64,000 nt of DNA from Centroberyx gerrardi. Taxonomy: Eukaryota; Chordata; Actinopteri; Beryciformes; Berycidae. Below, one piece after another: positions 12,100 to 32,129 of the stretch (position 1 is the first letter of the stretch; each line of letters starts with the position of its first letter). The stretch spans positions 15,227,656-15,291,655 of the forward strand of contig NC_135998.1 of assembly GCF_048128805.1 (NCBI RefSeq), written 5' to 3'. The notes under the pieces are model-generated. The model was not told the DNA's origin and did not search any database. It saw nothing but the letters and a program-made list of their open reading frames with translations. Both the position numbers and the translations under genes were made by a program.

Positions 12100-15000
12100 T
12101 CAGTGGATGGTGTTCAAGTATGTAGTGAGTTGTCAATGAGTAAATGAGTGACTGGCTGACATCATATAGTTACCAGACACCCAGTAAAATCACCGTTTTC
12201 CTAGGAATATGCTACAGCAGGGAGGCTCAGCAGTAGATGGCGCCATTGCAGCTCTTCTGTGTACTGCTGTGGTCAATCCTCAGAGCATGGGTCTTGGAGG
12301 AGGCTCTATATTCACTATAAGGGATAAAGCAGGTAGGTCTCTCTATTTCTGTTGCTTACATATTATTTCCGACTTAAATGTAATGTTTGTAATGATTGAT
12401 TAGTTTGGTCAATCCCATCGCTGCTATATTCCCAGGTAAGGTGAAAGTCTACAGCTCCAGAGAGACTGTCCCACAGTCGTTCAAGGCTAACCTGCTAAAT
12501 GATTGTCCCACCAAATTGGCATTTACCACAGGTAGGCAGACCTGTCCTTGTCCTGTCCAGATTTTCTCCTCACACACAATTATGAGTAGGTGTTCCTCAC
12601 ATAGTTGTTACTGTCAGTCCATGACATGGATGAATGTCTATTTCAGTTATGTGTTTTAATCTAAGATGCTGCATTTATGAAGGAGTTTTATAGCCCCTGC
12701 CAGGTGCTTTTCTGTTTGCATGTGTCCACCTTCATCTATTGCATTTGATGTGTCTCCTTATAGTCTACCAGAAATATATTAATGATCAAATGTGTTGACT
12801 TGAACTAATAGACAGTATGTCACCATTCTGAGTCAAATACAAGTTTTTGCTCGGCTGCTCCTCTTGTTATTCCACACACAGCCCACCTGAGGGTTCGATC
12901 ATCGGTCTGTCCAAGAGGTCTAACTTTTGTCTAATGCTAATGAACTATTTCCCAACTGTATGGTATGCATTGTAGGCAGCCAGTGGATTGGTGTTCCTGG
13001 AGAGCTCCGGGGCTATGAGAAAGTTCACAAACTATATGGGAAGCTGCCCTGGCCCAAGCTGTTTGAGCCCACGATCAAACTGGCCAAGGAGGGCTTCCCT
13101 ATGCCACAATATCTGGGAGGCCTGCTGAGCAATGCCATGGTACAAGCACTGGTGAAAGGCTCATCTCTCTGGTACGTCAGCTCACTAACTGCTTGGTGAT
13201 TTTGGGTTCCCAGAATGTCCCATAAATGCTCACTACATGTTGGCACTTGAGGTTACTTGAGGAATATCTACTTTTCAGCCACACTTTTTAAGACATTGTT
13301 GAGGGCATTGACAGCCTCATAGGGTGTTGTGACACTGTAGTTGGTCAGCTCTGAGCCTTTTCTCATCCACGTGTCACCACAGCAAACCCGGAGTACAGGG
13401 CTCTCCTAAAGCCCAGCCCTGAGATTATCTTCAAAGGGTGCAATCCCTTCAGTTCTGGGATGCTTGGTCCCCCCCCCTGCAGAAGTCTGGGCACAGATGC
13501 AGAAACTGAGGAAAGTGCCCTTGGCACCCAGCAGATGGAGAGGAACACACCCATTAGTGAAGCCTGTAGACCTAGGCAACATTTGACAATATTAATTAAT
13601 AAGTGTGATTAAGTAGATGTATGTGGAAATAGATTATAAATCAAATAAATCGTGTCACTGTCAACAGAGACATGTCAATTTGTCTGTCGCTAATTAAATG
13701 TACAGTACTGTCACTACAGCTCAGAGAGGTCACAATACCCCTAATGATAATGTATGATTATTTCTGTTCAGTGATGTGTATTCGGTTTATACGTCTTGTG
13801 CTATAATATGTGTGTTCCTCTCTATGGATGGTCTTTTCCAGTGAGTTGTTCTGCCACAAGAACAAGACAGTTCTGAGCAATGGGGACATACTGAAGTTTC
13901 CTAAGCTGGCGGAAACCATGGAAACCATTGCAGCACACGGGGCAGACGCCCTCTACACTGGCAAGATAGGACTTGACTTGATCCAAGACATAAAAGCTGC
14001 AGGTGGGGAACAGAAAGGGGAAAAAATGTGATAGAATTCCTATTTCTATATGCTGTAGAGGAGTTCAACTAATTATAAATCCTCACATATAAGAGATAAC
14101 AGTTGTTTATATTTCTACACATTTCTGTTAGGTGGGACACTAAAAATGGAGGATCTGCGCTCCTTCCGGGTGCAGGTGGAGGATGCATGGACAGTTCCTC
14201 TGGGAAACACCCTGCTGCACATCCCTCCACCACCTGCTGGGGGCGCCATGCTTGCCTTCATTCTCACCCTAATGAAAGGTGTTTTATGGCTCTTCCATGA
14301 GTCCTTGAACCCAGTGACTGCAACAGCTGCACTGCTGTAGCATCTAAATTAAATTCACGCTTGTTTGCCCTCTATAGCGCATTATAAAGAGCACACAACA
14401 GACAACAGATGATAGATCGTAATAGTTTTAACACTGTCTCCGCCTTTCCTCAGGTTTCTCCTTGTCTCCAAACTCCATGCATGGTGACCAGAAGATCCAG
14501 ACTTACCAGCGTTACATCGAGGCAGCCAAATTTGCGAATGGGCAAAGGAGGAGCATTCGTGACCCTGTCTTCAATAAGGGCAAGGTTGGCATCTGACATT
14601 TTACACGTTGTTATGTCTCTCTCCAGCCCTATACAGTATGTTATTATATTCATTTCAAAGACGTATCATCATGGCATTCTTTATTCATAGAGTGCAGCTC
14701 ATTTGATTGATTCCGACTTCACTGATCGGATCAGGGAAATGATATCTACAAACTGCACCCATGATGACTCGTACTACAATGTCAAGCCGTCCACGGACCG
14801 CGTTGGGACCACGCACGTGTCAGTCCTGGATAAAGATGGTTTGGCTGTCTCAGTCACCAGCACAATAAACCAGATGTGAGCACAAAACCTTGTAGCTTGG
14901 CATCTCTTTAAATGGAAGATAAATCTACTGTGTTACAATATGACATCTCTCTGAATAATAACGTGATGGAAAGGCTGCAGGGGAAACAAACCAGCTGCTT

Positions 15001-15481
15001 TCTATTCTTACATACTTCCTGTCAGCTGACTGTGTTCCATTTTTCCTGCAGGTTTGGCTCAGGCATTTATTCCCCCAGAACAGGCATCATTCTCAACAAT
15101 GAGTTGGTTGACTTTTGTGGGAGAGCAGACACAGTGAGTGCAGGTAAAGTCACAGCCATGGCCTTCTCTGTAAAAATAGCCTTTTCAAACTACCTTCTCG
15201 CTCCATGCCAATTCAATGACATAGACATTACTGAATGCAGTCATTTCGTTTCTTTTCACATTAATTTGCTGTATAATCTTTGTTTTAGGTGAACAACCTC
15301 CGTCCTCAATGGCTCCAGCAATACTGGAGTCCATGTCTGGAGGAATTCTTGTAATTGGAGGATCAGGAGGAAGCATGATCACCACAGCAGTGGCTTTGGT
15401 AAGTCAGCTGAATTCAGTCCGTCTGTCTGTCGGTCCGTCTGTCTGTCTGTCTGTCCACCTGTCTGTCCACCTGTCTGTCCA

Positions 15482-15543
<62 letters not shown>

Positions 15544-15549
15544 CATCCA

Positions 15550-15583
<34 letters not shown>

Positions 15584-15609
15584 CATCCATCTGTCTGTCT
15601 GTCTGTCCA

Positions 15610-15651
<42 letters not shown>

Positions 15652-15677
15652 CATCCATCTGTCTGTCTGTCTGTCCA

Positions 15678-15719
<42 letters not shown>

Positions 15720-15745
15720 CATCCATCTGTCTGTCTGTCTGTCCA

Positions 15746-15787
<42 letters not shown>

Positions 15788-15821
15788 CATCCATCTGTCT
15801 GTCTGTCCACCTGTCTGTCCA

Positions 15822-15859
<38 letters not shown>

Positions 15860-16375
15860 CATCCATCTGTCTGTCTGTCTGTCTGTCTGTCTGTCCATCC
15901 GTCTCTCTGTCTGTCTGTCTGTCTCTCCATCTGTCTCTCTGTCTATCTGTCTGTCTCTCCATCTGTCTGTCTGTCTGTCTTTCTGTCTGTCTGTCTGGGT
16001 CTGTTTTCTTACTGGTTTACTTACATTCATTTTATTTTTGCAGTCTATAATAAATCACCTGTGGCTGGGGATGAATCTGACAGATGCCATCGCTGCCCCT
16101 GTAGTATTTGTTGATGCCAAGAACAGTTTGAATTTTGAGAAAGGCTTTGATGAGGTAAACCATTTCTGTTCTCATTCCGGCTATCCAATAATGACAGACT
16201 AGTTCACTGTACTGCAAGTGGCAGTCTAATGGATAGCATCTACTTGATATGTTAATGGAGTCTGATGGAAATTATTACGATGTAATCCTACAGTTTCTGA
16301 ATTAAGTCCATATACCTGGAATCAATTTGTAAATTTGAAGAGGGTTGAATAAGTGGTATTAAGTGGTGTGCTTGT

Positions 16376-16453
<78 letters not shown>

Positions 16454-16606
16454 CCTTAGTCTGTGATAGATGGCCTGAAAGCTCTTGGACACAGAAAGGG
16501 GGACTGGCCATACTTCTTCAATGTGGTCAGTGCAGTGGAAAAGGAGCATGGCTGCATTACAGCCGTTTCGGACAACAGGAAGATGGGCCAAGCAGCTGGT
16601 TACTGA
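9892..16606 (+). CDS. ggt5: Gamma-glutamyltransferase 5-like, complete 12-exon gene (558 aa)
   Basis: Coding exons: 9892-10064, 12205-12332, 12436-12531, 12976-13171, 13842-14002, 14132-14278, 14454-14584, 14691-14875, 15052-15143, 15289-15398, 16044-16154, 16460-16606 (TGA). All junctions are GT-AG and phases join without a break (1677 nt). The product should be a type II membrane ectoenzyme that removes the gamma-glutamyl group from glutathione conjugates such as leukotriene C4. Residues ~8-32 form the signal anchor. Visible landmarks: [10 protein letters not shown] (82-91), the substrate Arg at 109, [11 protein letters not shown] in exon 4, the autocleavage/catalytic Thr383 in [12 protein letters not shown] (399-403), NNEL..D (420-425), PPSSM with Ser442/443, the oxyanion GGSGG (460-464), and the terminal AAGY. 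Called GGT5 rather than GGT1 from the [21 protein letters not shown] and [12 protein letters not shown] segments, as I recall human GGT5. The segment between VDF and PPSSM is about 12 residues shorter than in the neighbouring ggt1. An upstream non-coding exon cannot be excluded. Confidence 0.95.
11305..11355. repeat. (CA)n microsatellite in ggt5 intron 1
   Basis: About 25 AC units. A shorter (TG)n tract at 12069-12096 lies in the same 2.1-kb intron. Confidence 0.95.
15417..15997. repeat. (CTGT)n array with 68-bp higher-order units in ggt5 intron 10
   Basis: Almost pure CTGT is punctuated by CTCCATCCAT at 15541, 15581, 15649, 15717, 15785 and 15857. Successive spacings are 40, 68, 68, 68 and 72 bp, so a 68-bp unit of 17 tetramers repeats. 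A period of four keeps all frames open, giving artificial Cys-Leu-Ser-Val and Thr-Asp-Arg-Gln reading frames on the two strands. The array fills most of the 645-bp intron and ends about 45 bp before exon 11. Confidence 0.95.
16373..16451. repeat. (TG)n tract against the ggt5 exon 12 acceptor
   Basis: A nearly uninterrupted TG tract of about 79 bp ends at 16451; the acceptor CCCTTAG ends at 16459 and exon 12 starts at 16460. The normal polypyrimidine tract is therefore replaced by UG repeat in the transcript, leaving only CCCTT before the AG. Confidence 0.95.
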
Positions 16607-17071
16607 CCTTATGAACGCACGAGGAAGCTCAGGACATCCTCACCTGGACTGCAGTAGGGTTGGTGGACTTTGGAGTTCTGCACTGTAGCCGCAAGGAGAG
16701 CACTGTCTACACACTAAAATCGATCCTCAAGACTAATTTCTATGTTAAGCCTTAAAAACAATGAAATGTGCCTCAACCCTAACAAACTTGAGCAATTTGT
16801 TCCTCGGGGCTCTTGAATGATGGAATTGCTAATTTTACCAATTACCTCTTTACTCTAGAGGAGTCATGCAACACATTCAGAGTCTCATCCTGACTGGCAG
16901 GGGAATCAAAGGTTGATGCAGGCTGTCAGCTGTGGAGACAGGGAACTTTTACTGTGACCATAAACATTTTATCTGTCTAACAATCTTACATCTTAGTCTG
17001 ATTCAGGTCCCTGATCATATTATCATGATCCTTGTTGACAGAACAAAGAAGTGCTGTAGATTTTTATTTTA

Positions 17072-17113
17072 AATAAACCAACAAATCCATTCACAATATC
17101 TTACTGTAATAAA
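17072..17113 (+). terminator. Candidate polyadenylation signals of ggt5
   Basis: Two AATAAA hexamers lie at 17072-17077 and 17108-17113, about 470-510 bp after the ggt5 stop codon. The spacing suits a short 3' UTR. Transcript data would be needed to choose between them. Confidence 0.45.
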
Positions 17114-18381
17114 ACCTATTTGTACAGTAGTATCAAGTAATTTCATATTTTCTCTGTGCTGTCAAAAATCTTTTTAGAAATTATTATACATTTTTCACAA
17201 GTATTCATTATGAAACTTTGTATTATGTGGAGAGAAACCAGAGGACAATTAAACATTAAATCCAAAACACAGACATGTATTCACTGAATCTTTGAAATTC
17301 ACCAGAAGTTCTCCTCAACCAGAAGTTCTCTGAGAAGACTGCACATTGTTAATATCTTCCTCGTCTGATTCAGCTGGAACATGGCAGCTATTTCAGCTGC
17401 AAACTACAGTACTTTAAACATTTACCCCTTGTTGTTAGTACAGTAAGATGATCAATGATTCGCCTCATGTTTTCCTGTTTGCCTTTTTCCGGAGCAGAGC
17501 ATTAGCAGCATTTTTGGACTGAGACAAAGGAAAGAGTAATGAGATGGGTTTCAATAGCGAGGCTTATGAATTAGTAATGATTTCTTAAGTGGATTCTGCC
17601 CTGTTTTCCTCCAAGGCACTAAATGTGAATTATGAAAACATGCAAATTCAAGTCTGTGTGAGGCACCGCTGCCTTCGTTACATGACAAAAGAGTTCAGCT
17701 GGATAAATTGTAGCTTCATAGCTTAGTGACATGATACTAGCCTCTTTCTTTAAACAATGGCCATGAAAACTAAGCATCACATTACAGTAAAATGATTCAG
17801 ATGCCTCCTCTAATAGCTTTTCATTCAAAACGGAAGCATCCAAGTAATACTGGGATGACTATCCGACTCCCAGTGTAACTTTGAGTGACTAATTCTCTTG
17901 ATAAAGCAAATGATCTAAACCTTTTAGCAGTTGGGTTCCTGGTAATATTATCACAAATGCATTTTGTATGTATGTGTCATTGCTTGTGGACTATCATGAT
18001 GCCACACAAGGCAGAAGTCTGAATTAGTTTGACCATTTGTGGTGCCCTTTGAAATGCTAAAGAGTAGGCTGAGAAAAATCAGTATAGTAGTATGACCCTC
18101 TACTGAAGATCACCACAACTAAGTGGAATTTAAAGATGGTCCTTAATTGGGCTTTAAGGTGATATTTAACTTACAATGCATCTACATTTGTATACACTTA
18201 TTTCTATGAATTGTTCATGAATGTTCAACTACTAAAATCAGCCACTTTCTACTTTATTAATCTAGTGTTAAAACCCTATTTCTAACACATATAAACTAGT
18301 AGTATCAAAAAGTTGATCAAAGCATTATCATTTTATTCTGTGTACTTGATCATGCTTTCCAATAATTATTTACCCTGTTTA

Positions 18382-18503
18382 CATTTATGAACAGTGCAAG
18401 CTGAACAAAGAGGCCTCAAAATTAAATTCACTTCAATCAAATAACTGATTGAATTGACTTGAATTTTGAGACCTCTTTGTTCAGCTTGCACTGTTCATAA
18501 ATG
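18382..18503. repeat. 122-bp near-perfect palindrome between ggt5 and ggt1
   Basis: The left arm starts CATTTATGAACAGTGCAAGC and the right arm is its reverse complement. The outer 32 bases pair perfectly, one mismatch follows, then nine more bases pair, and the inner part is imperfect. It lies in the spacer where the two GGT genes converge. It could be a palindromic MITE or a local inverted duplication; no clear target-site duplication is visible. Confidence 0.85.
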
Positions 18504-19469
18504 ACTCCCAGTGGCGACAGCAGGAAACATTACTGCTGCTGAACTTGTCTGGGGAATGAATGTGAAAGGCTTCAGTCTACTGTTGTACAGTGAGCTGCAA
18601 CAGCTGTTCTGTTGTTGTGAGTCACTGGAGGCCATTGCACTCTAGATAGCGCGAAGTTACTGCCAGTCATAAACTATGTATGACGGGTTGTCCCTGGAGT
18701 GTTACAGTCCTTACTGTAACATGAGTTCCTCGTTTGACCAGTTGCCATATACTGTAAGTGCAGAGTCCTGGTAGAATCTGTACAAAGTTTGAAGGGACTC
18801 AAAGATGAAGTTTAGCCTCGTTGACAATTCTCTTTGGGCGGTTATTTTTTTGTTATCTTGATCTGTGGTTAATTCTTTACCTCTGGGTTCAGCTGTTAGA
18901 TGAACCCCAGTTCAAATTTTATATATACTGCAGTAATTAATGTAAAAAAAAAAATGACAATAGCATCTTTTTTATGGACAAAAACAACAGGAAACCACGA
19001 TCCTTAATAAATAGGTAAATGGCATACTATCCTTTGACTGAAACAAGTTGAACAAATACTGGATTTCTTGAGTGGCAGTAATGATTTAAACCTTTGGAGG
19101 CACCTCTTTTGTTTCAATATACTTAACCCTTGGGTCATTGTTCCTGGGCTGAAGTGTGGCAGATGTGTAATAGATATTGTGTCAGTCCAGTGAGAAAAAG
19201 GTCTTAGATCAACTTGGGACAACAACTCTGGACTTCAGACTGAGGCACTTGGATTTCAAGGAGATAATGAGTAATCAGGCAGCATTGTGTTTTCAGAGGT
19301 GTGTGTTGTGAAGGACTTGGACACTGTCCACAACATAATGAGAAAACAGTAGGTTCATATAATGGCTGATGATTGTTCTTTATGAAGTCTGTAATCTTTC
19401 AGCTTGTAGCAGTGGTGCCAAGGTTCACACAGCCAGTCTCTCTGCATAATCAGAGGTGTGTTTTTCACC

Positions 19470-27205
<7,736 letters not shown>

Positions 27206-28464
27206 GCCTGTAGCAAAGGAACACTGAATGAATTTTAATGTCTCTACAGAGAAAAATAAGGCATTTGTGATTTAAAACCTATGCAAATGCACCCACAAAG
27301 AGCTGCACTTTGTAAAAACATAACAAAGCAATCCAACTGTACAGCAATCCCAAATCTGAAGAATGAGGTTTAAGAAATGCTGCCAGCAATACATAATCCT
27401 AAGAGTTGTGAAAGCGAAACAGTTGTGTTTACAGTGAGTTTCCTATCATTCTTGCTTCAGTTACAGTGCATTATGGGTAAGGTTCAGTAGCTTTGATCGG
27501 AATGATTATCTTTAAATTACTGTACTGTGATTTTTTACACTTTCTATGACACACACCTGCAGAATTTGTCTGATACAGAAGTTTGATAATAAGTTTGTTT
27601 GGGATTTATATTCAAACATCATTTATACCCCCAACAAAAGCATTCAGTTGCAATGCGACATTGCTGCTGGAATGTGAGAGACAGGAGAAACACACAATGC
27701 ACACTGTAGCCTACTGGAAGTCACAACGTGACTGGAAATGGAGGGATCTCCAAACCAGAAAGGTGAATGACAATTGGTTAGTAAAAATTGTGGATGGAAC
27801 AATGGCAATTTATTCAAACTTTTTACAATTGAGAGAGGAGAAAAAATGGCGCAGCCTACAGTATAAATGAGTTAAACTACCCTGAACAGGCTGATAACAA
27901 ATTAAAAAGATGAGACATTGTGATTCTGGTCTATTTCCATGTTTGTCTTTTATTGCTCATTGTGAGTGAAAAGGGTTGTTTGAAATATATCATAATTTTC
28001 CTTAAAGCACCTACGTGTAGAATATTGACCTAATATATCATTCTCAAATTAATTTTGATAGCATAGTATAATGGCTGTAGAAATATGAGACCATCGCAAT
28101 GGCAATTGGTTTATTCTATGTGTTGCTTTCATTGTGTTTGTTGTCCCCGGGTACGATTTCCTGTGAATTGTGCAGGATTGACTTATGGAACAAAGATAGA
28201 GCCTCGGAACAGGAAGACAACTGCCTCGCTCTAATTGTTTGTACGCGAACAAATAGACAATTAGAGATGCTCCAGTCCCACGGCGCCTAGCTAGGTGTTT
28301 GGCATCAACTGTTGCTGTAGTTGAAGTTACTACAGTCCTGGAATAATCAGGATAATCACATCATTCACCAATGTATTGTCAAGAAGAATAGATCCACTCT
28401 ACTATATTGCTTCGCTCCGGTAGGTTCGCTGTCTTTCAGTATCATAACCTGTTAGCCTGTTTCG

Positions 28465-28850
28465 TTAGCATTGCCCAAACTTAATAAATTCCACACCTGT
28501 TATGGAAAACTGCTTCACTAGCTCAATGTAGTTGTAACTACACTATGTGCCAGCAAAAAATATTTTTTGTCACACAATAGATTAGCCACTGCTGTTGCAA
28601 ACACACGTTGCAAGGTGAGTGAGTATGACTCAATACAGGTGAGAGAGAGCAGAGTTTCATTAGCATAGGGCAAAGTTAATACATTTCAAACCTGTTACAC
28701 AAAACTGCTTTGCTAGGTCAATCTATTTGTAACTAAAATATATGCTGGCCAAAATACTTTTTTTGTCACACATATATTAGCCACTACAGTTGCAAAGCTT
28801 AGCAAGACTGTAACACCGGCAAGCATCACTCAGTATGATGTGAAGGTTTG
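28465..28850. repeat. Diverged tandem duplication, period about 195 bp
   Basis: Two consecutive blocks starting at 28465 and 28660 share the order TTAGCAT, ACCTGTTA, AAAACTGCTT, GTCAAT/CTCAATG, GTAACTA, TTTTTTGTCACACA, TTAGCCACT and GTTGCAAA. Identity is moderate, so the duplication is old. It lies upstream of ggt1. I see no gene in it. Confidence 0.6.
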
Positions 28851-28974
28851 ACTGACTGATACTGACTGACCTGAACTTATCTCCATCCATCTGTGCTGTG
28901 GGAAAATAACTTGCCTTCTTACACAAGTCTATTCCAGTTCCATTATTCAGTTTGCATTATGAAACATGACATCT

Positions 28975-29140
28975 TCTTTTTTTTGGGGCATTTTTGTCAT
29001 TATGAGATAGTTCAAAGGAGAGAGAGACAGGAAAGACTGATAGAGAGAGGGGGATGACATACGACAAAGGTCCTGGGTCGGATTCAAACCCAGGACGTCA
29101 TGCCTACATGGTACACGCCTCAGCTAAGTGACTCATATTT
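28975..29140 (-). mobile_element. Older copy of the tRNA-derived SINE
   Basis: Read on the minus strand it has a head with GTACCATGTAGG, a B-box-like GGGTTTGAATCCG, a segment ending TGTCATCCCCCTCTCTCT and a poly-purine/AT end, the same order as the SINE at 22830-23007. It is more diverged, with no clear target-site duplication. Confidence 0.6.
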
Positions 29141-29169
29141 TTATTGGACTGTACTAATTGTCCCACACA

Positions 29170-29340
29170 ATAAAATCGGGGGAGGGACTATGGATCAGCC
29201 CAGGTCCGTCTGTTCATCACGCACAATATCTCAAACACCACTTATCGGAGTTTGATGAAACAGTCATTATGGAAGTTTATTATATGTCTCTAAAATGTAG
29301 AGGATCCAGATGATAGGTGATATCATTTTGTTAACTAAGA
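29170..29340 (+). repeat. Single unit of a dispersed repeat shared with 62.4 kb
   Basis: The segment GGAGGGACTATGGATCAGCC followed by CACAATATCTC and TTTGATGAAAC matches, in the same order, the repeat at 62.4-62.9 kb. It is non-coding. Its class is unknown to me. Confidence 0.6.
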
Positions 29341-30416
29341 ACTTTAGTTACCTGCTATCTCTTAAAAAGTACAACTATTTATTTTAATTTGGTGCTATCA
29401 ATAACTTTATGAGAGTAGGTGTCACTTTTGTGACAAATACCTCATTTTGGAACAAAACTCATGCAATCTCAATGCAATATGGGAAACTACATGATAACAA
29501 AATGCATCAACATTGCTTGAGTTGTTGATATCCAGAGTGTAGCTGTAACAAAATAAAACAAAATAGCTGTTCGTCACAAGTTGCTGCCTTTTGGAAAAGG
29601 TAATGTAGCACTATTTCACCACAGACACTGCTCTCTCAAATCAATATGGTGCCAACTCAGGGACGAGCAAGAACAGAGTCACCCACACACCAACCTGCCC
29701 AACTCTACTGCTGCCAAAGGATTTGGGCCAGGCTGACTGAAAATTGTTACTATCACACTACAGCACATTTTCTCAAAGCAATACATGTCGAATAAAGAAA
29801 ACATTAAGAAAATTGCATGGTTAAACATTTGCTAGCACTTTACATATTAGGCTACTTTACGCACAAAGTTCCACTGAGAGCGTGATCTCTGTATGCCCCA
29901 CCCTGAATGAATAAGTGAAGGTTGACTGAATAAATGAATGAAATAATAACTTTAAAAATGTATGAACATAATTTAGAAATGGATCTTGAAATGATTGTGT
30001 ATTGCACTGAACACTCTACTAGCCAACAAAATCCTATTTTTTTGTCCTAATGAAATAAAGCCATGTTGCCTGAATCATACATTACACTAAACTTAGTCTG
30101 TGTTTTCTGCAGCCAACAAAACTTTAAAAAGTCTGGAGTATCTTAGCCTAAAAATACCTCCCATTTGCTCCATCATCCCATACTGTCTTGCAGATTGTGT
30201 AGTCTGTCAAAGGAACAGCGCTGGATTATGTAGCAACACAGGACACTTGAGTGATTCAGTTGCACAGCACAAGTGCTACTGTTAACACACATTACATACA
30301 CAAACTTGTCAGACTCAATTGTTCCCTGTCCTCATGTCTTATAGTACAAATTTGCTTCAAAAACATTAAGTTGAAGAATTTTGGAGGTTGAACAGAACAA
30401 CTTCAATCTATCTTAC

Positions 30417-30490
30417 CTTTTCTCTCACGGCCTCTGCAACTGGCTGCTCACTGTGTGCGTTTGCCACGATCTGGTAGTCAGGTTCAGGCT
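30417..30490 (-). other. Candidate 5' non-coding exon donor of ggt1
   Basis: On the minus strand an AAAG|GTAAGA donor lies at 30417/30416, 3.2 kb upstream of the ggt1 start-codon exon, which itself begins at a splice acceptor. The upstream exon boundary cannot be fixed from sequence, so the extent given is only indicative. This is a guess based on donor strength alone. Confidence 0.25.
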
Positions 30491-31549
30491 CTCAATGTGT
30501 AACTATCACAAAGCCATTAAACTTTAACCCACCCCTCCATAAAACACCTCGGTGGTGTTACTGTGGAAAAATATGCAGACAGGGACAGATTTAGGAACAC
30601 TAGACGACATTCAAGTTATCACTTTGATGGGAGACGTAATTGGTCATCTGTATTCAATCTTCACATAACCACCGAAAATACCATGGAGCAATTGCATGAC
30701 CCTGAAATTGGGAGGAAATAACAATCCACCTGGATGAATGATCTGTTAACAAATGAATGGTTCTTTATCTGCAGTGACAGTTAAACATATCCATGACAAA
30801 AATTAACTAGCCTGGTTTTTTGGTCAAGTTCAAACAGATCAACTTACATGCCTAGAAATGTTTGAATGGTAAAGTAGGCTCTATACTGCTACTCTAATTC
30901 AACACAACTCTAGCATAGATATTGTTTTATGCATGGATGCTCAAAAAACTTTTATATTTAAGTTTAAATGAAATCTCTCCACAACAGGAAAATGAAGGCT
31001 TTCAGGGCTTTTTTCGGGGATGGAGAGAACACCCACCAAGAGAGGACTGAGAACAAACTACAGGGGAACAGTGCACCCATATACTGTGATGGGACACCAT
31101 TTTGGCCTAAGTCTGTGACTGGGAAGCACTTCATTGACTTAACTGCCTTGGGGAACAGGAATAACATGAATTTATAAAATAAATGTTATTCCCATTTTAA
31201 TTCGTCAATAACTCACAGTCAAATTAGAGCGTGAGGTGGGCGGGATGATGCTTTGGCCGACATGTAATTAGTGGGTGTTCTTAGTCAAACTTATTATTCT
31301 TCTCCTCAAAACTTTGCCAGCTATCTACTCCTTCATACTTTCACCTTACAAACTTCATTCAAACTTTAAACTGTTCAGCAACTACAGGAATGTAGGCGTG
31401 TATTCAACTTTTTCATACTCTTTATACTTTTTAAGTTATTTAACTTTTTATCATTAATTAATTCCACACACACACACTAACGATGGAATGTTAGTGTTCA
31501 CAGCAGGTGATGTCATCAACTGCCAGAGCTTCAGATGTGGAGCTCACAT

Positions 31550-31920
31550 ACATAATAATATTAATAATATTAATAATAATAATAATAACATTTATTTATA
31601 TAGCACATTTTTATAGCACTCAAAGCAAAGTTACAAAGCACTTCACAATTGAGAAATAAAAAATTTAGCAAATTACGTAGATCAATACAACAGAAGGACA
31701 GTGTGGTGGAGCAGTCATAATTAAATAGTGAAATAAAATGAAATACAATAGAGTAAATAAATGGTTCCAGCAACAAGGATACAACAAATGGAATAAATAA
31801 CAGACTAGGCAGATAGAATAAAATAACAGACTAGGCAACAAGAATAAAAATAAATAATTAAGAGCCAAAGCTTATAAAAAAAAGGCCTTATGATAAAAGT
31901 AAGTTTTAAGAAGTGATTTT
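31550..31920. repeat. AAT microsatellite and TTTATATAGC-type dispersed repeat
   Basis: An imperfect (AAT)n tract at about 31550-31590 leads into ATTTATATAGCACA, TATAGCACTCAAAG and CAAAGCACTTCACAAT, a widespread fish repeat signature. AT-rich sequence with AATAAAAT words follows to about 31.9 kb. No coding frame is recognisable. Confidence 0.5.
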
Positions 31921-32073
31921 AGATGATACTGACTGACCTTGTCACCTTTAATGGGACCCCTACCACCACCCACCGACCCCACACCCATGCTGTCCACCTC
32001 TCCCCTTCTACTGACAAAAAAACATGGCTGACTATATCACGGCCCCCCTCACACACACACACACGCACATACA

Positions 32074-32104
<31 letters not shown>

Positions 32105-32129
32105 GTACACCCACCCCCTCCACCCTCCC

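Larger units (their letters stand above)
16607..19469. other. Convergent 3' spacer between ggt5 and ggt1
   Basis: Holds the ggt5 3' UTR with its candidate poly(A) signals and the palindrome at 18382-18503. No coding frame is recognised. No clear minus-strand poly(A) hexamer close to the ggt1 stop was found; TTTATT at 18332 and 18253 are distant candidates. Confidence 0.5.

Noticed and set aside
15309..16202. Long + strand frame of Cys-Leu-Ser-Val repeats and - strand frames of Thr-Asp-Arg-Gln repeats (15379-16030)
   Set aside because: They are translations of the CTGT array in ggt5 intron 10; a period-4 repeat free of stops keeps every frame open.
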